In this document: positions 1-8,680 of the stretch, one piece after another | How the letters are laid out: each line of letters starts with the position of its first letter | Numbering within the stretch: position 1 is the stretch's first letter | Origin: Hyphomicrobiales bacterium | GTDB lineage: Bacteria > Pseudomonadota > Alphaproteobacteria > Rhizobiales > Rhizobiaceae | DNA length: 64,000 nt | Assembly (NCBI GenBank): GCA_900472625.1 | Contig: UCIT01000011.1 | Span: forward strand, 1-64,000 | Direction of reading: 5' to 3' | Notes under the pieces: generated by a model | Database searches by the model: none | What the model was told of the DNA's origin: nothing | The model's input: the letters and a program-made list of their open reading frames with translations, nothing else | Position numbers and translations under genes: made by a program

Positions 1-194
1 GCAGAGAGACCGGAGTTCGGGCATAAACCGCCGAACGGGGCGCTGGAAGGCGCCATATTATTTTACTCTATCGCGGTGTTTTGCAGCGCCCCGTCCGAGT
101 GAAATGGCATGGTGGAGACACGGGCTTAGAGGTCGCGTGGGGTTTTGGTGTGTCGGTGATTTCGGTGAGTATCGTTGAGGTTTTACCGTTGCTT

Positions 195-344
195 ACCCCC
201 CTCTGCCCTGCCGGGCATCTCCCCCTCAGGTGGGGAGATCGGCTGGGCTTGGCCACTCGCTCCAACCTCAACGTTCTGAGAAGAGCATGCCGCGGGTCGA
301 TCTCCCTCCTTGAGGGGGAGATGTCCGGCAGGACAGAGGGGGGT
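195..344. repeat. RIME-like palindromic intergenic repeat
   Basis: Two 47-bp arms, 195-241 and 298-344, are inverted copies of each other (42 of 47 positions match) around a 56-bp centre. Both carry the C-rich CCCCCCTCTG and CATCTCCCCCTCA blocks typical of abundant rhizobial intergenic mosaic elements. No reading frame inside it looks coding. The rest of the 1-602 leader shows nothing I can assign. The family name comes from recalled similarity of the motif; the inverted repeat is directly visible. Confidence 0.7.
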
Positions 345-602
345 GCGCCACACGGCACACCATCAAGGACCTCCCAACTCGCCAAGCCCCACGTCAATCT
401 CGCACCCGCAAAACATTTTACCGCAAAGCACAAGAAAAAGCTTCGTATCCTATCGAAATTTGCGGCGGCAGGCTATATTACAACCCGTGGCTTGCTGCAC
501 GCTCCCTCCCAGAGCGCCCCGCCGAGCCGCCGCCGACCCGTCGCAATCTGCGGCCCTCGCAGGGCAGCGCCCGGCGCCAACAAGAACAAGAGGTACAAAA
601 AA

Positions 603-1910
603 GTGGCTGGTATTCCAAGCAACGCCGCAACGACTGGGACCATCGCGTCCCCATCTTCCCCAACGGCCAACTATCAATTCGCGCTCATCGCGCTCACATC
701 GCTGTTCTTCATGTGGGGCTTCATCACCTGCCTGAACGACATCCTCGTTCCGCACCTGAAGAACGTCTTCCAGCTGAACTACACCCAGTCGATGCTGATC
801 CAGCTGTGCTTCTTCGGCGCCTATTTCATCGCCTCGCTGCCATCTGGCGCGCTGGTCAAGCGCATCGGCTACAAGTGGGGCATCGTGCTCGGCCTCGTCA
901 TCGCCGCCATCGGTTGCGCGCTGTTCATCCCGGCGGCAAGCTACCGCGTCTATGGCCTGTTCCTCGGCGCGCTCTTCGTGCTCGCCAGCGGCGTGACGCT
1001 GCTGCAGGTCGCAGCAAACCCCTACGTCACCGTGCTCGGCCCGCCGGACACGGCCGCCAGCCGCCTGACCCTGACGCAGGCCTTCAACGCGCTCGGCACC
1101 ACGCTCGCCCCGATGTTCGGCGCGTTCCTGATCCTGTCGGCAACAACGGCAGCCGTCGTCGGCGCGACGCCGGAACAGCTCGACGCCATCAAGATCGCCG
1201 AAGCCGGCGCCGTGAAATTCCCCTACATGCTGCTCGCGGCCGCCTTCCTGGTGCTTGCTGCCATCTTCGCGGCGCTGAAGCTACCGCAGGTCGAAGGCGA
1301 CGAGAACATCGAGCCGATCACCGGCGGTGGTTCGGCCTGGCAGTTTCGCCACCTCGTCCTCGGCGCAGTCGGCATCTTCGTCTATGTCGGCGCTGAAGTC
1401 AGCATCGGCAGCTTCCTCGTCAACTTCATGAGCCAGCCCGATATCGCCGGCTTCTCGGAAGCGGACGCTGCCCACTACGTCTCCTATTTCTGGGGCGGCG
1501 CCATGGTCGGACGCTTCATTGGTGCCGTGGTCATGCGCTACATCGACGACGGCAAGGCGCTGGCCTTCAATGCTGCCGCGGTCATCATCCTGCTGCTCGT
1601 CACCGTCTTCACGACCGGTCACGTCGCCATGTGGGCGATCCTCGCCGTCGGCCTGTTCAACTCGATCATGTTCCCGACGATCTTCTCGCTCGGCCTCTAT
1701 GGTCTCGGCAAATACACCAGCCAGGGCTCCGGCATCCTGTGCCTCGCCATCGTCGGCGGCGCGCTCCTGCCGGTCATCCAGGGCGTTCTTGCCGACACCA
1801 TCGGCATTCACCTCGCCTTCCTGATGCCGATCATTTGCTATGCCTACATTGTCTTCTACGGCTTGAAGGGCCACCGCCCCGTCTCGCATCAGATCGCGGC
1901 GCACGCCTGA
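603..1910 (+). CDS. FHS-family sugar:H+ symporter (GluP/FucP-like MFS permease)
   Basis: A 435-residue, 12-helix inner-membrane permease of the major facilitator superfamily. The first helix and loop, [19 protein letters not shown], are characteristic of the fucose/glucose-galactose (FHS) branch, so the likely role is proton-driven uptake of a hexose. The frame is open far upstream, but that part crosses the palindromic repeat and is not protein-like. I chose GTG at 603 because AGAGGT (589-594) sits 8 nt upstream and the conserved membrane part begins about 25 residues later. A strong hairpin terminator follows directly. The exact sugar cannot be read from the sequence. Confidence 0.85.
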   Translation: MAGIPSNAATTGTIASPSSPTANYQFALIALTSLFFMWGFITCLNDILVPHLKNVFQLNYTQSMLIQLCFFGAYFIASLPSGALVKRIGYKWGIVLGLVIAAIGCALFIPAASYRVYGLFLGALFVLASGVTLLQVAANPYVTVLGPPDTAASRLTLTQAFNALGTTLAPMFGAFLILSATTAAVVGATPEQLDAIKIAEAGAVKFPYMLLAAAFLVLAAIFAALKLPQVEGDENIEPITGGGSAWQFRHLVLGAVGIFVYVGAEVSIGSFLVNFMSQPDIAGFSEADAAHYVSYFWGGAMVGRFIGAVVMRYIDDGKALAFNAAAVIILLLVTVFTTGHVAMWAILAVGLFNSIMFPTIFSLGLYGLGKYTSQGSGILCLAIVGGALLPVIQGVLADTIGIHLAFLMPIICYAYIVFYGLKGHRPVSHQIAAHA

Positions 1911-1920
1911 TCCACAGAAT

Positions 1921-1952
1921 AACGCTTCGCCGCCCTGGCGGCGGAGCGTTTC
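1921..1952 (+). terminator. rho-independent terminator of the sugar permease gene
   Basis: A 12-bp stem (1922-1933 with 1938-1949, one T-G wobble) closed by a CCTG loop and followed by TTTCC, 11 nt after the permease stop codon. Confidence 0.7.
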
Positions 1953-2015
1953 CGCCCTTGCACCTTGGCGCTCGCCTTGGCATGTTGCCCTGCAACAATA
2001 GGTGGAGCACTGCCG

Positions 2016-2642
2016 ATGAAAGCCTTGCTGCTGATCGATATCCAGAACGGTTTCTGTCCGGGCGGCAATCTCGCCGTCCCCGATGGCGACAAGGTGGTCC
2101 CGGTGGCCAACCGACTGATCGAAAGCGGCAAATACGATCTGATCGTCGCCTCGCAGGACTGGCATCCCGAAGGCCACGGCAGTTTCGCCTCATCGCACCC
2201 CGGCAAGCAACCCTTCGACCTCCACGTGCTATCTGGAAAGCCGCAGATGATGTGGCCGGACCATTGCGTGCAGGGCACAAAGGATGCCGAACTTCACCCG
2301 GAGCTTCGCGTTCCCGAGATCGACCTGATCCTGCAGAAGGGTGAGAACCACCACGTCGACAGCTATTCGGCCTTCCGCGACAACGACCAGGATGCCATCA
2401 CCGGCCTCTCCAATTTCTTCCAGGATCAGGCGGTCGACGAGATCGACATCTGCGGTCTGGCGACGGATTACTGCGTGAAGTTCTCGGCGCTCGACGCGCT
2501 GGAGATGCTGCCGGGCGTCAAGGTCCGCTTCATAGAGGATGCCAGCCGTGGCATCACGCCGGAAGGCGTCACGGCGGCGATCGACGAGATGCGCGCCAAA
2601 GGAATCGGTATCATCACCAGCGCCGACGTGATCGACGGCTGA
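2016..2642 (+). CDS. pncA: nicotinamidase / pyrazinamidase
   Basis: A 208-residue cysteine hydrolase of the isochorismatase fold that deamidates nicotinamide to nicotinate in NAD salvage. The catalytic Asp lies in LLIDIQNGF near the N-terminus, metal-binding residues in ASQDWHPEGH, and the nucleophilic Cys in GLATDYCVKF. Length matches bacterial PncA. ATG 2016 is preceded by AGGTGGAG at a good distance. An earlier in-frame start would add 17 residues without a ribosome site. It is a single gene, converging on the DUF2164 gene 12 nt away. Confidence 0.93.
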   Translation: MKALLLIDIQNGFCPGGNLAVPDGDKVVPVANRLIESGKYDLIVASQDWHPEGHGSFASSHPGKQPFDLHVLSGKPQMMWPDHCVQGTKDAELHPELRVPEIDLILQKGENHHVDSYSAFRDNDQDAITGLSNFFQDQAVDEIDICGLATDYCVKFSALDALEMLPGVKVRFIEDASRGITPEGVTAAIDEMRAKGIGIITSADVIDG

Positions 2643-2654
2643 TCGCTCGTCCGA

Positions 2655-2906
2655 TCAGTCGGCGGCATCCCGTTGCAACTGATAGACGTCGTCGGAAAAA
2701 TCATCGATCCGCCGCGCCAGCGCCGCCTGCGCATCGTCGATCCCCTGGCGGTAGTAGGCCGCCCCGACCTCCTTCGCGAAGAACTCCAGCACCAGCTCTG
2801 CTTTCAACAGTCCGATCGGCTGGTCAAGCTCTTCGTCGAAGTGGTGCTGGATGCGGGCGATCAACGCCGCCTTGGCATCCTTGGTGAATTCGATCGGCTT
2901 CATCAT
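2655..2906 (-). CDS. DUF2164 family protein
   Basis: An 83-residue acidic cytoplasmic protein matching DUF2164, with the conserved block DEELDQPIGLLKAELVLEFF, then GAAYYRQGI.DAQA. The family has no established function. Two adjacent ATG codons (2906, 2903) follow GGAGGGG; I list the first, but the second has better spacing. An upstream in-frame start would add about 20 residues not typical of the family. It converges on pncA. Confidence 0.8.
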   Translation of the reverse strand: MMKPIEFTKDAKAALIARIQHHFDEELDQPIGLLKAELVLEFFAKEVGAAYYRQGIDDAQAALARRIDDFSDDVYQLQRDAAD

Positions 2907-3035
2907 CCCCCTCCATTCCCGTGCGGCTACACTGACACGGTTCAGCGAAATCGATCGGTCAATCAAGGAAATTCGTTTGCCGCAGATAGTATCGCCGCTT
3001 AGAGGAGTTCGAAAATTCCAGGAGGAATGTCGCCG

Positions 3036-3752
3036 ATGAGTCGCGCGAATTTTATCGACGGCTTGCGCGGCGGCTTTCCCATCGCAATGGCATCCGCCCC
3101 TTTCGGCGCGCTATTCGGAGCGCTGGCCGCCGATCACGGCATGTCGCTTTTCGAACTCACCTTCATGAGCGCTACCGTCTATGCCGGCGCCAGCCAGATG
3201 GTCGGCATCGAGCTGTTCGGCCACGAGGTGCAGGCGTGGCTGATCGTTGCCTCGATCCTCGCCGTCAACTTCCGCCACGTGCTCTATTCGGCAGCGATCG
3301 CGCCCTATATCAAGCACTTTACCAAGGTGCAGAAATTCTTCACCTTCTTCCTGCTGGTCGATCCGCAGTTTGCCGAAACCGTCAAGCGCGGCGAAGCCGG
3401 AAAGCCGGTGACTTTTGCCTGGTATCTCGGCTTCGGCCTCGTCATCTACATCCCGTGGACCATCGTCAGCCTGCTGGGCGGCGTTCTCGGGCGCTATATC
3501 GGCGACCCGAAATCGATCGGCCTGGACATCCTGCTGCCGGCCTATTTCCTCGGCATCGTCCTTGATTTCCGCCACCGTGACAATTTCGTGCCGGTCGCCG
3601 CCGTCAGCGCCGTCGCCTCGGTCATCGCCTATCATTATGTCGGCTCACCCTGGCATGTCAGCCTCGGCGCCGCCGCCGGCATCACCCTCGCCGCCCTGTT
3701 CCCGCCGCCGCCGACGGCCCAGGAACTCGAATCCGACCTGCACGAGGTGTGA
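3036..3752 (+). CDS. azlC: AzlC-family branched-chain amino acid exporter, large subunit
   Basis: A 238-residue polytopic inner-membrane protein of the AzlC/YgaZ family, the large subunit of a two-part exporter for branched-chain or related amino acids. Typical blocks are GLRGGFPIAMASAPFGALFG, the MSATVYAGASQ segment and AVNFRHVLYSA. The start is ATG 3036, because AGGAGG (3020-3025) lies 10 nt upstream, whereas ATG 3027 is only 1 nt from it. The small subunit azlD starts 1 nt after the stop, so the two are translated from one message. The real substrate is not visible. Confidence 0.88.
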   Translation: MSRANFIDGLRGGFPIAMASAPFGALFGALAADHGMSLFELTFMSATVYAGASQMVGIELFGHEVQAWLIVASILAVNFRHVLYSAAIAPYIKHFTKVQKFFTFFLLVDPQFAETVKRGEAGKPVTFAWYLGFGLVIYIPWTIVSLLGGVLGRYIGDPKSIGLDILLPAYFLGIVLDFRHRDNFVPVAAVSAVASVIAYHYVGSPWHVSLGAAAGITLAALFPPPPTAQELESDLHEV

Positions 3753-3753
3753 C

Positions 3754-4062
3754 GTGACCTTCGATCTTCACATGCTGCTGATCATCCTCGCCGCTGCCGT
3801 CGCGACCTATGCGACGCGCATCGGCGGCTACATCCTGATCACGACGATGAAGCGCATCCCCCCGCGCATGGAGGCAGCTCTTGCCGCCGTTCCCGCCGCG
3901 GTGCTGACGACACTGGTGGCGCCCGCCTTTTTCACTGGCGGTTGGGAGGTCAAGCTGGCGCTGGTCGTGGCATTGCTCGTCGGCCTGCGCGTCTCGCACA
4001 CATGGATGCTGGTCGCCGCCTGGGCCGTCGTCATGGCCTGGCGCCACACAGTCGGTGCCTGA
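3754..4062 (+). CDS. azlD: AzlD-family branched-chain amino acid exporter, small subunit
   Basis: A 102-residue protein with about four hydrophobic helices and the family pattern YATRIGGYIL and AVPAAVLTTLVAPAF. AzlD proteins pair with AzlC to form the exporter. It starts at GTG 3754, one nucleotide after the azlC stop, with GAGGTG of the azlC end as probable ribosome site, so translation is likely coupled. The gene ends at a 9-bp hairpin shared with the converging aminopeptidase gene. Confidence 0.87.
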   Translation: MTFDLHMLLIILAAAVATYATRIGGYILITTMKRIPPRMEAALAAVPAAVLTTLVAPAFFTGGWEVKLALVVALLVGLRVSHTWMLVAAWAVVMAWRHTVGA

Positions 4063-4063
4063 C

Positions 4064-4089
4064 CCGGCGACCCAAACCCCGGTCGCCGG
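4064..4089. other. intergenic hairpin between converging genes
   Basis: A perfect 9-bp stem, CCGGCGACC (4064-4072) and GGTCGCCGG (4081-4089), with an 8-nt loop, just after the azlD stop codon. There is no T-run on either side, so it may be a transcript end or an mRNA-stabilising hairpin rather than a classical terminator. Confidence 0.4.
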
Positions 4090-4132
4090 CCTATCCCGTT
4101 CGATGCCCGCCGCTCAAGCAGTCCAGAAACCC

Positions 4133-5968
4133 TCAATATTCCAGCGGCAGCGTCGCATTCTCCAGCCACGCCTTGACGTCGTGATCATGGATCAATGGCA
4201 TCAGCGCTTCGCGGGTTCTGACGTGGTAGTCGTTGAACCAGTGCAATTCGTCATGGGTGAGCAACTCGGCAATGACGAGGTTGCGGTCGATCGGGCAGAA
4301 TGTCAGCGTCTCGAAGCTCAGCATCGGCGTGTCGCCACCCTCGACCATCTCCGGCTCGCGGACATAGATCAGGTTCTCGATACGGATTCCGAAGGCACCC
4401 GGGCGGTAGTAACCGGGTTCGTTGGAGAGGATCATGCCCGGCAGCAGTTCCTGCGTCGACATCCGAGAAATCCGCTGCGGTCCCTCATGCACGGAGAGAT
4501 AGGAGCCGACGCCGTGGCCAGTGCCATGGCCGAAATCGGCCCCTGCCCGCCACAGCGCGATACGCGCCAGCGGATCGAGATCGCAGCCACGCCCGCCCTT
4601 GGGGAACCGCGCCGTGCTGATCTGGATCATGCCCTTCAGCACCAGCGTGAAGAAGCGGCGCTGCTCCTCGGAAACGGTCCCGACGCCCACAGTGCGGGTA
4701 ATGTCGGTCGTCCCGTTGATGTACTGCGCGCCCGAATCGATCAGGAACAACTCGCCCGCCTCGAGCGTGCGATTGCTCTCGGTCGTCACCCGGTAATGCA
4801 TGATCGCCGCATGCTCGCCGGCGCCGGATATGGTGTCGAAGGAAATGTCCTTCAGCGGGTTCTGCATGCTCTGCCCGACCCGCGCGCGCGCCGCTTCCAG
4901 CTTTTCGGCAACTTCGATTTCGGTGACCGTGCCCGGCTTGGTCTGGTCCAGCCAGCACAGGAACTCGACCATCGCCGCACCATCCTGCAGATGCGCCGCC
5001 GCCGAGCCGTTGATCTCGACGCTGTTCTTCACCGCCCGCGGCAGCTTGGCCGGATCATTGCCCTCGACGACGATGCCGCCGGCCGCACGGATGATGCCGG
5101 CAAGGCCGTAGGAGGTGAGATCCGGATCGACCAGCACCCGGCCACCATCGCTGGCAACGGCGGAAAGCCGTTCCTCCAGCGCAGATGGCGGCAGCTGCGT
5201 GCACATCTGCGCCAGATAGGCCTCGGCCTCGATGCCGGTCTTGCGCTTGTCGAGAAACAGCTCCGCCTTGCCGTCGGCATGGATGATGGCGCGCGCCAGT
5301 GGATGCGGCGTATGCGGCACGTCGGCGCCGCGAATGTTGAAGATCCAGGCAATCGACGACGGATCGGCGATCAGCACGGCTTTCAGGTTGCGGGCAGAAA
5401 GATCGGCAGCAATGGTAGCGATCTTGTCGGTCGCCAGCACGCCGGCCTGGGCGATCGTCTGGATCGCCACCTGCCCAAGCGGCTCCTGCGGCCGGTCGGT
5501 CCACAACCGGTCGAGCGGATTGTGCGGCAGGATGACCAGCGTGCCGCCGATCTCCGCCAACGCCTTTTCCAGCCGCTTCACCTCGGCGCCCGAGTGCAGC
5601 CACGGATCGATCCCGAGCCGCAGTCCCTTGCTGCCGTTGTTGGCCAGCCACAGATGCGGTGGTTCGCCCACCAGGTCGCCGCCGGTAAAGACCGCTCCGT
5701 CCACCTGCTCGGCAAGCTGCGTCACATAGCGACCATCGACGAACACGATTGCCTGCGAGCGTGTCACCAGCGCGATGCCGGCGGAACCGGTGAAGCCGGT
5801 CAGCCACGCCAGACGCTCGGCGCAGGCAGGCACATACTCACCATTATATTCGTCTGCCCTGGGGACAAGGAACGCATCGATGGCCAAAGCATCGAAACTT
5901 GCACGCAGCGCAGAGGTGCGATCGCGGCCGAAATGTGGCGTGGAGGTGACTTCGAAAGACTGGTACAT
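4133..5968 (-). CDS. pepP: aminopeptidase P family protein (Xaa-Pro aminopeptidase)
   Basis: A 611-residue cytoplasmic metallopeptidase that removes the N-terminal residue before proline. The length fits the three-domain type: two creatinase-like N domains and a C-terminal pita-bread domain. All five metal ligands are present: the Asp of LIDSGAQY, the Asp of TTDITRT, the His of HGTGHGVGSY, and the Glu residues of SNEPGYY and IRIENL. ATG 5968 is chosen; a TTG two codons earlier is also open. It stands alone, with about 280 nt of unassigned DNA between it and the divergent 57-residue gene. Confidence 0.9.
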   Translation of the reverse strand: MYQSFEVTSTPHFGRDRTSALRASFDALAIDAFLVPRADEYNGEYVPACAERLAWLTGFTGSAGIALVTRSQAIVFVDGRYVTQLAEQVDGAVFTGGDLVGEPPHLWLANNGSKGLRLGIDPWLHSGAEVKRLEKALAEIGGTLVILPHNPLDRLWTDRPQEPLGQVAIQTIAQAGVLATDKIATIAADLSARNLKAVLIADPSSIAWIFNIRGADVPHTPHPLARAIIHADGKAELFLDKRKTGIEAEAYLAQMCTQLPPSALEERLSAVASDGGRVLVDPDLTSYGLAGIIRAAGGIVVEGNDPAKLPRAVKNSVEINGSAAAHLQDGAAMVEFLCWLDQTKPGTVTEIEVAEKLEAARARVGQSMQNPLKDISFDTISGAGEHAAIMHYRVTTESNRTLEAGELFLIDSGAQYINGTTDITRTVGVGTVSEEQRRFFTLVLKGMIQISTARFPKGGRGCDLDPLARIALWRAGADFGHGTGHGVGSYLSVHEGPQRISRMSTQELLPGMILSNEPGYYRPGAFGIRIENLIYVREPEMVEGGDTPMLSFETLTFCPIDRNLVIAELLTHDELHWFNDYHVRTREALMPLIHDHDVKAWLENATLPLEY

Positions 5969-6254
5969 GCTCAAAAACCTGATATTTGCCCTGACAGTGA
6001 CGACGAATCCGGCAGCGGAATGGCCGCTATGTTATCGTAATTTCAGGAAAACGGGAGAAAAACAGAGCGCCGACGCCAGCCCGGAACCGCGTAATATTTG
6101 GGCGGAAATGAGGCCTGATTTTCAGAAGTGGCACGCTTTATGCATTGGCTGCATGGCTCCCATGAGCCAAACCCTCTGCCTCGATTTTCTAAAACGATTA
6201 TACAGACGCTATCAGATTGGTTCGAGATGAACCGGAAACAAAAGGATTTTAGAA

Positions 6255-6428
6255 ATGACTGCCTCTCTGTCGCGCTCCGCTTACAGCAGCCCGGTACAGG
6301 CTGGCGAGCGCCAGACCGTCCGTCACATCATCGGTTCGCGCCGCCCTGTGAACGTCGATACGCTCACGATGCTCGGCGCCGGCAACACCGTTTCGCGCCA
6401 CAAGGGCGCAATCGGCTACGCATTCTGA
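6255..6428 (+). CDS. small hypothetical protein, 57 residues
   Basis: An ATG-to-TGA frame of 58 codons encoding a basic, non-membrane protein that starts MTASLSRSAYSSP and ends SRHKGAIGYAF, with GERQTVRHIIGSRRPVN in the middle. AAAGGATTTTAGAA gives a weak ribosome site. I recognise no domain. Codon choice (GGC, CGC, ATC, GTC) resembles the neighbouring real genes, which argues for coding. It lies immediately upstream of the structured RNA at 6429-6576 and could be its cotranscribed leader gene, as small proteins are for some alphaproteobacterial 3'-UTR small RNAs. That link is inference. Confidence 0.5.
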   Translation: MTASLSRSAYSSPVQAGERQTVRHIIGSRRPVNVDTLTMLGAGNTVSRHKGAIGYAF

Positions 6429-6576
6429 GCAACTCGCCGCTCCGCTCTCCTCCCTTGCCGGATCGGCGGTCAGAATAAGTAGACGTCTGCTCGAGCGCTC
6501 CTCCTCATCCAGCTCGCAGACATGACCGGGAAACCGGTTAAAAGGCGGTGCCATCGGCGCCGCCTTTCTTTTTTGC
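6429..6576 (+). ncRNA. candidate small RNA with two CU-rich anti-SD loops
   Basis: Downstream of the 57-residue gene the plus strand can fold into four consecutive hairpins. Hairpin 1 pairs CGCCG (6435-6439) with CGGCG (6464-6468) and CCG with CGG inside, exposing CTCTCCTCCC. Hairpin 2 pairs GTCTGC and GAGC (6485-6496) with GCTC and GCAGAC (6512-6521), exposing CTCCTCCTC. Hairpin 3 is ACCGG-GAAA-CCGGT (6525-6538). Hairpin 4 is a strong terminator. Exposed CUCCUCC loops ahead of a terminator are the layout of known anti-Shine-Dalgarno small RNAs (alpha-r14 and CcsR/cuckoo types). Family membership and the 5' end are inferred. Confidence 0.6.
6541..6576 (+). terminator. rho-independent terminator of the small gene/sRNA unit
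   Basis: A 12-bp stem, AAAGGCGGTGCC paired with GGCGCCGCCTTT (one T-G wobble), with an ATC triloop, followed by the T-run TCTTTTTTG. It is one of the strongest terminators in the window. Confidence 0.85.
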
Positions 6577-6591
6577 GTGAACATCCACGGT

Positions 6592-6632
6592 CAGAAAACG
6601 ACAAAGCCCCGGGCGGCAACCACGGGGCTTTG
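6592..6632 (-). terminator. rho-independent terminator of prmA
   Basis: A perfect 10-bp stem, CAAAGCCCCG (6602-6611) with CGGGGCTTTG (6623-6632). Read on the minus strand it is followed by TCGTTTTCTG. It lies 23 nt past the prmA stop codon. Confidence 0.8.
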
Positions 6633-6654
6633 CTCTGAACGTCGATAGATCGCC

Positions 6655-7533
6655 TCAGGGGCGATCGAGATGGATGGTCACCCAGCCATTGCGCCAGATC
6701 GTGCGCACGTGTCTGAGATGGGCGCCGTTATAGGCCGCCAGCACCTTCCACCGCTGCGCTGCCAGAATGCCCGACAGGATCACCGATCCGCCCGGCGCCA
6801 GATGGGTGACGAGCTGCGGCGCCATCTTGATCAGCGGCCGCGCCAGGATATTGGCGATGATCAGGTCGAACGGTCCATGATTGGAAAACGCCGTCGAATG
6901 AAACCCCGGCGCCGTCTCGGTGACGATGCCAGAGGCAATGCCGTTGCGGCGGACATTCTCGGCGGCGACCCGCGTCGCGATCGGATCGATGTCGGTGGCG
7001 AGGACCGGAATATTCTTCAGCTTGCGCACGGCAATCGCCAGCACGCCGCTGCCGGTGCCGAGATCGAGTGCATTCAGCACCCGTCGCGACCGCACCACCC
7101 GGTCGATCACCTCTAGGCAGCCCGCCGTCGTGCCGTGATGGCCGGTGCCGAACGCTTGTCCGGCATCGATCTCGATGGCGATATCGCCGGAGCGCACCTT
7201 GTCGCGATCATGCGAGCCATGGACGAGGAAGCGCCCTGCCCGCACTGGCTTCAGCCCTTCCAGCGACTTCGCCACCCAATCAACGTCAGGAATGACCTCG
7301 CGTTCGAGCGTCATCGTGGGGAAAGTCACGGACAGCGCCTTCTCGACGCGAACCCGCACCTCGTCCTCGTCGTCGCGCATCATGTAGACGGACGCTTCCC
7401 AGATGTCCTTCTTCTCGTCGATCTCGGTGGTGGCGATCGCAAAGTCTTCTTCGCCGAACACCTCGGACAGGAGATCGAGGACTTCACCGGCCAGCACTTC
7501 GGTGGTCGTCACATAAAGGCGGATTTCACTCAA
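6655..7533 (-). CDS. prmA: ribosomal protein L11 methyltransferase
   Basis: A 292-residue SAM-dependent methyltransferase that trimethylates ribosomal protein L11. An N-terminal substrate-recognition domain (about 1-95) is followed by a Rossmann-type catalytic domain with motif I DLGTGSGVLAIA and the motif IV-like IIANILARPL. The Gly-Thr-Gly-His-His segment GQAFGTGHHGTTAGC is typical of PrmA. Length and order match the alphaproteobacterial protein. It begins 15 nt after the FAD monooxygenase stop, so it probably ends a three-gene transcript with that gene and the Sco1-like gene, and it has its own terminator. Confidence 0.93.
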   Translation of the reverse strand: MSEIRLYVTTTEVLAGEVLDLLSEVFGEEDFAIATTEIDEKKDIWEASVYMMRDDEDEVRVRVEKALSVTFPTMTLEREVIPDVDWVAKSLEGLKPVRAGRFLVHGSHDRDKVRSGDIAIEIDAGQAFGTGHHGTTAGCLEVIDRVVRSRRVLNALDLGTGSGVLAIAVRKLKNIPVLATDIDPIATRVAAENVRRNGIASGIVTETAPGFHSTAFSNHGPFDLIIANILARPLIKMAPQLVTHLAPGGSVILSGILAAQRWKVLAAYNGAHLRHVRTIWRNGWVTIHLDRP

Positions 7534-7548
7534 GGTCGGTCTTTCCCG

Positions 7549-8676
7549 TTACAGCGCGCCGTCGATCCACGGCGGTGACGGCGTATCATATCCTGCAACG
7601 CCGCGAAGCAATTTTCGTGAGAATGCAGGTAGTCTGAAAAGCACCGGCACCGCAAGATTGCGCATCGAAATTGCCAAGGGATTGCTCATCGTGAACAGCG
7701 TCGTCAACTGCCGCGTCTGCTTCAGCACCGTCTTGACCGCCGGCATCCGCAGCCTGTCATAATCGCCCTCCCGGCCTTCGGAGATCAGCCACGCCAGCCA
7801 GCATGCATCCTCGATGCCGAGGTTCATGCCGCGTGCGCCGGCCGGTGAATGGATATGCGCCGCGTCGCCGGCCAGAAAAACGTTGCCCTTCGACATTGTC
7901 TCGACATGGCGGAAATGGATACGGAAGTTTGAACGCCACGTTACCTCGGCCACCGGCGCCGGATGTTCGATCCGCTCTTCGAAATCCGGCAGCGTCGAGA
8001 TATAGCGCAACACCTCGCGATCGACCGGCAACCGCCCGATCATGCCGGGATCGAACAACTGCATCTCGACGAAATGCGGATCGATCTCTCGCTTGTAGCG
8101 GAAATCAGCGAGATAGAAGCTGCTCTCCAGCGCCTCGCCGGGAAAGCCGATGCCGACCGCCTTGCGAATTGCCGAATGCGCGCCATCCGCGCTGATGACG
8201 ATATCGAACGTCGCCGTCTCGAGCGTCCCGTCGGGTCTGCGCAGGCTGACGACGGGTCTGGTGAGATCGCCCGACACCGTCTCGACCGTGGTCTGCCATT
8301 CCGGATCAACCTCGAAGTCGTCGAGTTTGCTGAGCAGCAAACGCTCTGTATGACCCTGCGCCAGCATATGCATGGCGCTATGGCGTCCCGGCACCTTGGT
8401 AATGTCGAGCGTCGCCAGCCGGCTTGTCTTCGCCACGATCCGGAACTGCGCGATCTGTTGCGCCTCCTGCAGGATGGCATCCGCCACCCGCGACGGTCCC
8501 AGCAGCGCCAGAATGCGGGCGTTGACGCCGAGCGCCCGGCTCTCGACCATCGGAACAGGCCCGGCATCATTGTCGACGATACGGGGACGAAATCCGCGCC
8601 TTGCGAGTTCCAGCGCAGCGGTGAGTCCGGTCGTGCCGGCGCCTGCAATCAGAATGCTGCGATGCTCCGGCGCCAT
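7549..8676 (-). CDS. FAD-dependent aromatic-type monooxygenase
   Basis: A 375-residue flavoprotein of the UbiH/PheA class A monooxygenase family, expected to hydroxylate an aromatic or similar substrate using NAD(P)H and oxygen. The N-terminal dinucleotide-binding motif is GAGTTGLTAALELARRG. The second FAD motif is GDAAHIHSPAGARGMNLGIEDA near residue 275. The middle Asp-Gly motif appears in ISADGAHSAIRKAVG. No membrane segment is seen. It starts 4 nt after the Sco1-like stop codon. The substrate cannot be inferred from sequence or neighbours. Confidence 0.85.
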   Translation of the reverse strand: MAPEHRSILIAGAGTTGLTAALELARRGFRPRIVDNDAGPVPMVESRALGVNARILALLGPSRVADAILQEAQQIAQFRIVAKTSRLATLDITKVPGRHSAMHMLAQGHTERLLLSKLDDFEVDPEWQTTVETVSGDLTRPVVSLRRPDGTLETATFDIVISADGAHSAIRKAVGIGFPGEALESSFYLADFRYKREIDPHFVEMQLFDPGMIGRLPVDREVLRYISTLPDFEERIEHPAPVAEVTWRSNFRIHFRHVETMSKGNVFLAGDAAHIHSPAGARGMNLGIEDACWLAWLISEGREGDYDRLRMPAVKTVLKQTRQLTTLFTMSNPLAISMRNLAVPVLFRLPAFSRKLLRGVAGYDTPSPPWIDGAL

Positions 8677-8680
8677 GACA

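Noticed and set aside
81..602. An open frame extending the sugar permease 174 codons upstream.
   Set aside because: It crosses the palindromic repeat, has no membrane or family similarity, and GTG 603 has a good ribosome site.
4055..6040. A 661-codon open frame opposite pepP.
   Set aside because: Shadow of the GC-rich codon pattern of pepP, which has all catalytic residues; the antisense product is Arg/Gln-rich without domain features.
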